Positions 60,561-64,000 of a stretch of DNA of 64,000 nt are shown here, one piece after another. A program made the position numbers and the translations under genes. The DNA is from Actinomycetota bacterium (GTDB lineage: Bacteria; Actinomycetota; Thermoleophilia; Gaiellales; Gaiellaceae). Every line of letters starts with the position of its first letter. The first letter of the stretch is position 1. The notes beneath the pieces are model-generated. The model was not told the DNA's origin and did not search any database. It was given only the letters and a program-made list of their open reading frames with translations. The stretch spans positions 114,404-178,403 of the forward strand of contig VAWW01000013.1 in NCBI GenBank assembly GCA_005884575.1, read 5' to 3'.

Positions 60561-61562
60561 ATGGCCCTGAAGATCGTCTGCCTCCCCGGCGACGGGATCG
60601 GGCCGGAGGTGACTGCGGCGGCCGTGCGCGTCGTCGAGGCGCTGCCGCTCGAGTTTGAGCTCGAGGAGCACGTGTTCGGCGGTGCCGCGATCCACGCGAC
60701 CGGCGAGCCGCTGCCGCAGACGACGCTCGAGGCGTGCGTCGCCGCCGACGCCGTGCTGCTCGGTGCGGTCGGACTGCCGGAGTTCGACGGCAAGCCGGTG
60801 CGGCCCGAGCAGGGGCTGATCCGCCTGCGCGGCGAGCTCGACGTCTACGCGAACCTCCGCCCGACGCAGGAGGCCGACGTCGACCTGTTGATCGTCCGCG
60901 AGCTCGTCGGCGGCCTCTACTTCGGCGCGAGCGGCCGGCGCTCCGACGGCTCGGCTTACGACACGTGCGAGTACTCGCCGGCGCAGATCGAGCGGATCGT
61001 CCGGCGCGGCTTCGAGCTCGCACGGGGCCGTCGGCGGCAGCTCGCGTCGGTCGACAAGGCGAACGTGATGGAGACGTCGCGGCTGTGGCGGGAGGTCGCA
61101 ACCGGCCTCGCTCCCGAGTATCCGGATGTCGAGCTCCGGCACGTGCTCGCTGACACGGCCGGCCTCTTGCTTGCGCAGGATCCGTCGCAGTTCGACGTGA
61201 TCGTCACCGAGAACACCTTTGGCGACCTGCTGTCGGACGTCGCCGCCGGCGCGACTGGCGGGCTCGGGCTCGCCGCGTCGGCGAGCCTCGGCGACGACGG
61301 ACCGGGGATCTTCGAGCCGGTGCACGGCTCGGCGCCGGACATCGCCGGCCGCGGCATCGCGAATCCGGCAGCGATGCTGCGGTCGGTCGCACTGCTGCTC
61401 CGTCACGGCGCGGGCGAAGCAGAGCTCGCCGACGAGCTCGAGCGCGTCGTCGGCGAGGCGCTCGAGTCGACGCCGACGCCCGACCTCGGCGGCTCGGCGA
61501 CGACCGCCGACTTCACGGACGCCGTCGTCCGCGCCCTTGCCCAGCCGGGCGCGCGGCGGTAG
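60561..61562 (+). CDS. leuB: 3-Isopropylmalate dehydrogenase
   Basis: Protein of 333 residues with the full catalytic set: LPGDGIGPEVTAAAV, LDVYANLRPTQE, RELVGGLYFGASG, SVDKANVMETSRLWREV and TENTFGDLLSDVAAGATGGLGLA. The end FEPVHGSAPDIAGRGIANPAAML is also typical. It performs the oxidative decarboxylation in leucine synthesis. It is separate from leuA and near leuD at the window edge. The stop codon overlaps the -10 box of the pheA leader. Confidence 0.95.
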   Translation: MALKIVCLPGDGIGPEVTAAAVRVVEALPLEFELEEHVFGGAAIHATGEPLPQTTLEACVAADAVLLGAVGLPEFDGKPVRPEQGLIRLRGELDVYANLRPTQEADVDLLIVRELVGGLYFGASGRRSDGSAYDTCEYSPAQIERIVRRGFELARGRRRQLASVDKANVMETSRLWREVATGLAPEYPDVELRHVLADTAGLLLAQDPSQFDVIVTENTFGDLLSDVAAGATGGLGLAASASLGDDGPGIFEPVHGSAPDIAGRGIANPAAMLRSVALLLRHGAGEAELADELERVVGEALESTPTPDLGGSATTADFTDAVVRALAQPGARR

Positions 61563-61565
61563 CCT
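61560..61565 (+). promoter_or_regulatory. Candidate -10 box of the pheA leader
   Basis: TAGCCT overlaps the leuB stop codon and stands 7 nt before the ATG of the Phe-rich leader peptide, so its mRNA would be leaderless. Read-through from leuB is also possible. Confidence 0.45.
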
Positions 61566-61572
61566 GACTCCG

Positions 61573-61638
61573 ATGCGTGCGCGCGCCGACCACTCCCCCG
61601 CCTCCGGCGCGTTCGCGTTCTTCTTCTTTAGCTCCTAG
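61573..61638 (+). CDS. pheA leader peptide, Phe-rich (21 residues)
   Basis: Twenty-one-residue frame MRARADHSPASG followed by AFAFFFFSS. Five of six residues from the first Phe are Phe, a composition seen in Phe attenuators. CCGGC (61639-61643) and GCCGG (61659-61663) form a short stem right behind the stop codon. Ribosome stalling at the Phe codons under starvation would be sensed before pheA is reached. Confidence 0.78.
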   Translation: MRARADHSPASGAFAFFFFSS

Positions 61639-61693
61639 CCGGCGCGTCCCCGCACGCCGCCGGTTCGACACCCTCCACGAGGAGGCTCTTCCG

Positions 61694-62539
61694 TTGCATG
61701 CAGCCACCAAGACAGAAACGAGCGTCGCCTACGCAGGAGGCGCCGCCGCGCACAGCGCCGCAGGCGCCGAGAAGCTCTTTCCCGGCAGCGAGCTCGTCGC
61801 ATTGGGGACGTTCGTCGACGTCGTGAGGGCGGTGCTGAACGGCGAGTCCGGACTCGGCGTGCTGCCGATCGAGAGCTCGCTCGCAGGGCCGGTCGCCGAG
61901 ACACACGATCTGCTCTGGGAGCACGCGCTCTCGATCGTCGGGGAGACGTCGATTCCCGTCAAACACCTCCTCGTGGCGCGCGAGCCGCTCGCGCTCGCAG
62001 ACGTACGGGTCGTGCGCTCGCATCCGATGGGCCTCGAGCAGTGCCGCGAGCTGCTGTCTCGCATGCCGGGCGCCGAGACGATCGCGACCTCGACGACCGC
62101 GGCCGCCGCCGCGCAGGTGGCCGAGTCGAGCGCTCCCGGGGAGGCGGCGATCTCGAGCGAGCGGGCCGCACAGATGTACGGATTGCACGTCGTCCTCGAC
62201 GATGTCGGCGACCACCCGGAGGCGTTCACGCGCTTCGTCGCGGTCGCGCCCTACTCACGCGTCGACGGAACAGAGCACGAAGGCTGGCGGACGGCGTTCT
62301 CGTTCGTCACCGATCACCGGCCCGCAGCGCTCTTCCACGCGATCGAGCCGTTCGCGGCGCACGGCGTCGACCTGCTGCAGCTGGTCTCGCGGCCGATCCC
62401 GCAGTCGCCGTTCACGTACCGCTTCGACGCGGTGCTGGCCGGACATCCGAGCGACCCAGTGACGCGGCTCGCGCTCAGCGAGGTCCGCGGCCGTACGAGG
62501 GTCGTGCGGGTCTTCGGCTCGTATCCCGCCGGGACCTGA
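61694..62539 (+). CDS. pheA: Prephenate dehydratase
   Basis: Protein of 281 residues. The substrate-binding domain ends with the catalytic Thr-Arg-Phe in EAFTRFVAVA. The C-terminal ACT domain reads TAFSFVTDHRPAALFHAIEPFAAHGVDLLQLVSRPIPQSPFTYRFDAVLAGH, with SRP for phenylalanine binding. The N-terminal AYAGGAAAHSAAGAEKLFPG is a variant of the usual GPxGTFSE motif. TTG start with AGGAGG 8 nt upstream, which decides the start. It makes phenylpyruvate. Confidence 0.92.
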   Translation: MHAATKTETSVAYAGGAAAHSAAGAEKLFPGSELVALGTFVDVVRAVLNGESGLGVLPIESSLAGPVAETHDLLWEHALSIVGETSIPVKHLLVAREPLALADVRVVRSHPMGLEQCRELLSRMPGAETIATSTTAAAAAQVAESSAPGEAAISSERAAQMYGLHVVLDDVGDHPEAFTRFVAVAPYSRVDGTEHEGWRTAFSFVTDHRPAALFHAIEPFAAHGVDLLQLVSRPIPQSPFTYRFDAVLAGHPSDPVTRLALSEVRGRTRVVRVFGSYPAGT

Positions 62540-62675
62540 GAACCGATCCGGGGAACAACCCGTAGCTGAAGGTGACGCCGCGCGGAGTTGCGGCTCATCG
62601 ACAGGGAGCCGGGGCGGCAGTCCGTCCGCGGGGGCAGGCGCACATCGCCGTCGCGGTCCCGGGGAAGGAGAATCC

Positions 62676-63224
62676 ATGATCGGGAGACGAGTCCGCTACG
62701 CGGTCGTCTTCGTGGTCGTGCTCGGCCTGGCCGGCACGTCGTTCGCGCTGGCTGCGCGAAGCGACCACGGAAAGCAAGGATCGCACTTCAGCGCGCAGAT
62801 GATCCCGTACGGCGAGGTGCCGGCGCTGAACTCGACAGGTCACGGAGACGTGGTGCTCGACGTGACGGATGACCAGATCGCATTCACGCTCACCTACGCC
62901 GACCTGACGGGCGCGCCTCTGTTCTCGCACATCCATGTCGGCCAGAAGGGCGTCAACGGCGGCGTCTCGGTCTTCTTCTGCGGCGGCGGAGGCAAGCCCG
63001 CATGTCCGGCTGCCGATCACGGCACCGTGTCGGGCACGATCGTGGCGGCGGACGTCATCGGGCCCACGGGCCAGGGCTTCACGGCCGGTGACTTCGCCGC
63101 GCTGACCACCGCCCTCAGGGCGGGCGTGACCTACGCGAACATGCACACGCAGAAGTTCCCGGGCGGCGAGATCCGCGGACAGATCCGTCCCGGCGGAGGC
63201 GAGGGGGAATCGAGCGGCGACTGA
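62676..63224 (+). CDS. Secreted CHRD-domain protein
   Basis: Protein of 182 residues. N-terminal signal or anchor helix YAVVFVVVLGLAGTSFALAA, then one CHRD domain: FSAQMIPYGEVPALNSTGHGDVVLDVTDDQIAFTLTYADLTGAPLFSHIHVGQKGVNGGVSVFFC ... YANMHTQKFPGGEIRGQI, with the two conserved His of HIH and MHT. The Gly/Glu-rich tail is low complexity. Function of CHRD proteins in bacteria is unknown. The 136-bp upstream gap holds an AAGGAG site and nothing else I can identify. Confidence 0.85.
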   Translation: MIGRRVRYAVVFVVVLGLAGTSFALAARSDHGKQGSHFSAQMIPYGEVPALNSTGHGDVVLDVTDDQIAFTLTYADLTGAPLFSHIHVGQKGVNGGVSVFFCGGGGKPACPAADHGTVSGTIVAADVIGPTGQGFTAGDFAALTTALRAGVTYANMHTQKFPGGEIRGQIRPGGGEGESSGD

Positions 63225-63230
63225 AGGCGC

Positions 63231-63272
63231 GGCCGCGCGCTCACACGACTGCGGCAGTGCGGGCGCGCGGCC
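63231..63272. terminator. Bidirectional terminator-like hairpin
   Basis: GGCCGCGCGC (63231-63240) pairs perfectly with GCGCGCGGCC (63263-63272) around a 22-nt loop, in the gap between convergent genes. There is no T-run. The 3' arm touches the stop codon of the minus-strand gene. Confidence 0.55.
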
Positions 63273-63460
63273 TACGCCGTGCGCCAGGCTTCGCGCATCG
63301 GCCCGCGATAGAACACGAAGAGGATTCCCGCCGCGACGAGCAGCACCGCCTCGTCGAACGGTCCCGGCACCGGAAGGAGGCCGACGACGACGAGCCAGCG
63401 CAGCGGCCGCGGAATCCGTCCGTCGCGCGCGAGAATTCTGACGGCCCTGATCGCGCGCAT
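63272..63460 (-). CDS. Small membrane protein (DUF1232-like)
   Basis: Protein of 62 residues. RILARDGRIPRPLRWLVVVGLLPVPGPFDEAVLLVAAGILFVFYRGPMREAW has two hydrophobic segments separated by a Pro/Gly/Asp turn (PVPGPFDE), like the core of DUF1232 proteins. The ATG overlaps the leuD stop (TGATG); a GTG one codon upstream is an alternative. Role unknown. Confidence 0.7.
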   Translation of the reverse strand: MRAIRAVRILARDGRIPRPLRWLVVVGLLPVPGPFDEAVLLVAAGILFVFYRGPMREAWRTA

Positions 63461-64000
63461 CACGCTAGCGCGGTGGTGCGGACGCGCGGCGCGTGCGTCT
63501 CCTCGTACGCCGCGATCGCCTCCTCGCGGCGCAGCGTCAGCCCGACGTCGTCGAGTCCCTCGAGGATGCACTCGCGCGCGAACGAGTCGAACTCGAACGG
63601 GATCGTGCGCCCGTCCGCCGTGGCCAGCTGCTGCGCCTCGAGATCAACGGTCAGCTCTCCTCCTCCGGCGTACTGCTCGACGAGCGCGCGCACCTCCTCG
63701 GCGGGGAGTTGGATCGGCAGCAGCCCGGTCTTGAGCGAGTTGTTCCGGAAGATGTCGCCGAACGACGGCGCGATCACCGCGTCGTAGCCGGCCTGCTGGA
63801 TCGCCCACGCGGCGTGCTCGCGCGACGAGCCGCAACCGAAGTTGCGGCCGGTGACGAGGAACTTCGCATCCGCGTACTCCGGCCGGTTCAGCTCGAAGTC
63901 GGGATCCTTCCGCCAGTCGAAGAAGAGGAAGTCGCCGTAGCCTGTGCGCTCGACCCGCTTCAGGAACTGCTTCGGGATGATCTGGTCGGTGTCGACGTCG
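63460..64000 (-). CDS. leuD: 3-Isopropylmalate dehydratase small subunit, 5' end beyond the window
   Basis: About 180 residues are visible; the frame is open to the window edge. It begins within DVDTDQIIPKQFLKRV and contains the conserved GRNFGCGSSREHAAWAIQQAGYDAVIAPSFGDIFRNNSLKTGLLPI block of aconitase-type small subunits. With LeuC (not seen) it isomerises isopropylmalate between LeuA and LeuB. The missing start should be only about 15-25 codons beyond the edge. Confidence 0.95.
   Translation of the reverse strand, partial: DVDTDQIIPKQFLKRVERTGYGDFLFFDWRKDPDFELNRPEYADAKFLVTGRNFGCGSSREHAAWAIQQAGYDAVIAPSFGDIFRNNSLKTGLLPIQLPAEEVRALVEQYAGGGELTVDLEAQQLATADGRTIPFEFDSFARECILEGLDDVGLTLRREEAIAAYEETHAPRVRTTALA

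Overview
The window is a very GC-rich, tightly packed bacterial chromosome segment. GTG and TTG starts are frequent, 4-bp start/stop overlaps (ATGA, GTGA) are common, and many promoters place a TANNNT -10 box only 6-9 nt before the start codon, so leaderless transcripts are likely. Together with ArgR-type operators, S-box (SAM-I) and peptide-type leaders, a form I CO dehydrogenase and the biosynthetic gene order, this suggests an actinobacterium, plausibly of the Thermoleophilia (Gaiellales/Solirubrobacterales). The taxonomy is inference; no rRNA gene is present. I see no tRNA, CRISPR array, prophage or intact insertion sequence.

Layout. 1-5850: branched-chain amino-acid type ABC importer (substrate-binding protein cut by the window edge, livFGMH), a RidA imine deaminase and a flavin amino-acid oxidase. 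5880-7063: two cell-wall enzymes, divergent. 7123-11716: coxM-coxS-coxL (AYRCSFR active-site loop, form I) plus an XdhC-YHS fusion. 11738-18441: complete arginine operon argC-J-B-D-R-G-H behind two ArgR-type boxes. 18443-20824: small enzymes, a stand-alone receiver and an IclR regulator. 20869-25657: glycerol/dihydroxyacetone system (split DhaM, HPr, EI, DhaL, DhaK, aquaglyceroporin). 25770-32913: histidine genes yerC-hisG-hisD-hisCB-hisH-hisF-hisIE-hisN on the minus strand and hisA divergent. 33065-37320: PEP carboxylase, a zinc-ribbon threonine-synthase-like enzyme, a thioredoxin-fold protein and HxlR. 37353-41841: glutamate synthase large subunit with a leader peptide. 42062-45929: sugar ABC importer with manA. 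46267-56434: leuA (with leader peptide), a LeuB-like pseudo-enzyme, ilvB, ilvN, ilvC, hom, thrC, thrB, ilvD. 56526-58837: proB, proA. 58904-62539: SAM riboswitch, second zinc-ribbon threonine-synthase-like gene, chorismate mutase, leuB, pheA leader and pheA. 62676-64000: CHRD protein, a small membrane protein and the start-truncated leuD.

The theme is amino-acid supply: one block makes Arg, His, Ile/Val/Leu, Thr, Pro and Phe, with PEP carboxylase and glutamate synthase supplying carbon skeletons and nitrogen. Control appears to use several cis devices: ArgR boxes, a TrpR-like operator between yerC and hisA, Leu/Ile-rich and Phe-rich leader peptides, a SAM riboswitch and a duplicated structured spacer.

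Most notable: (i) a 151-nt spacer, about 95% identical, lies exactly from stop to start codon both in hisG-hisD and in hisA-ppc, and its last hairpin pairs with the ribosome binding site; (ii) a SAM riboswitch precedes a threonine-synthase paralogue; (iii) a LeuB-like protein lacking catalytic residues sits between leuA and ilvB; (iv) argB, ilvC and dhaK each carry a short out-of-frame internal deletion, which may be assembly error; (v) hisC and hisB form one reading frame. All identities and counts were read by eye; no searches were run.
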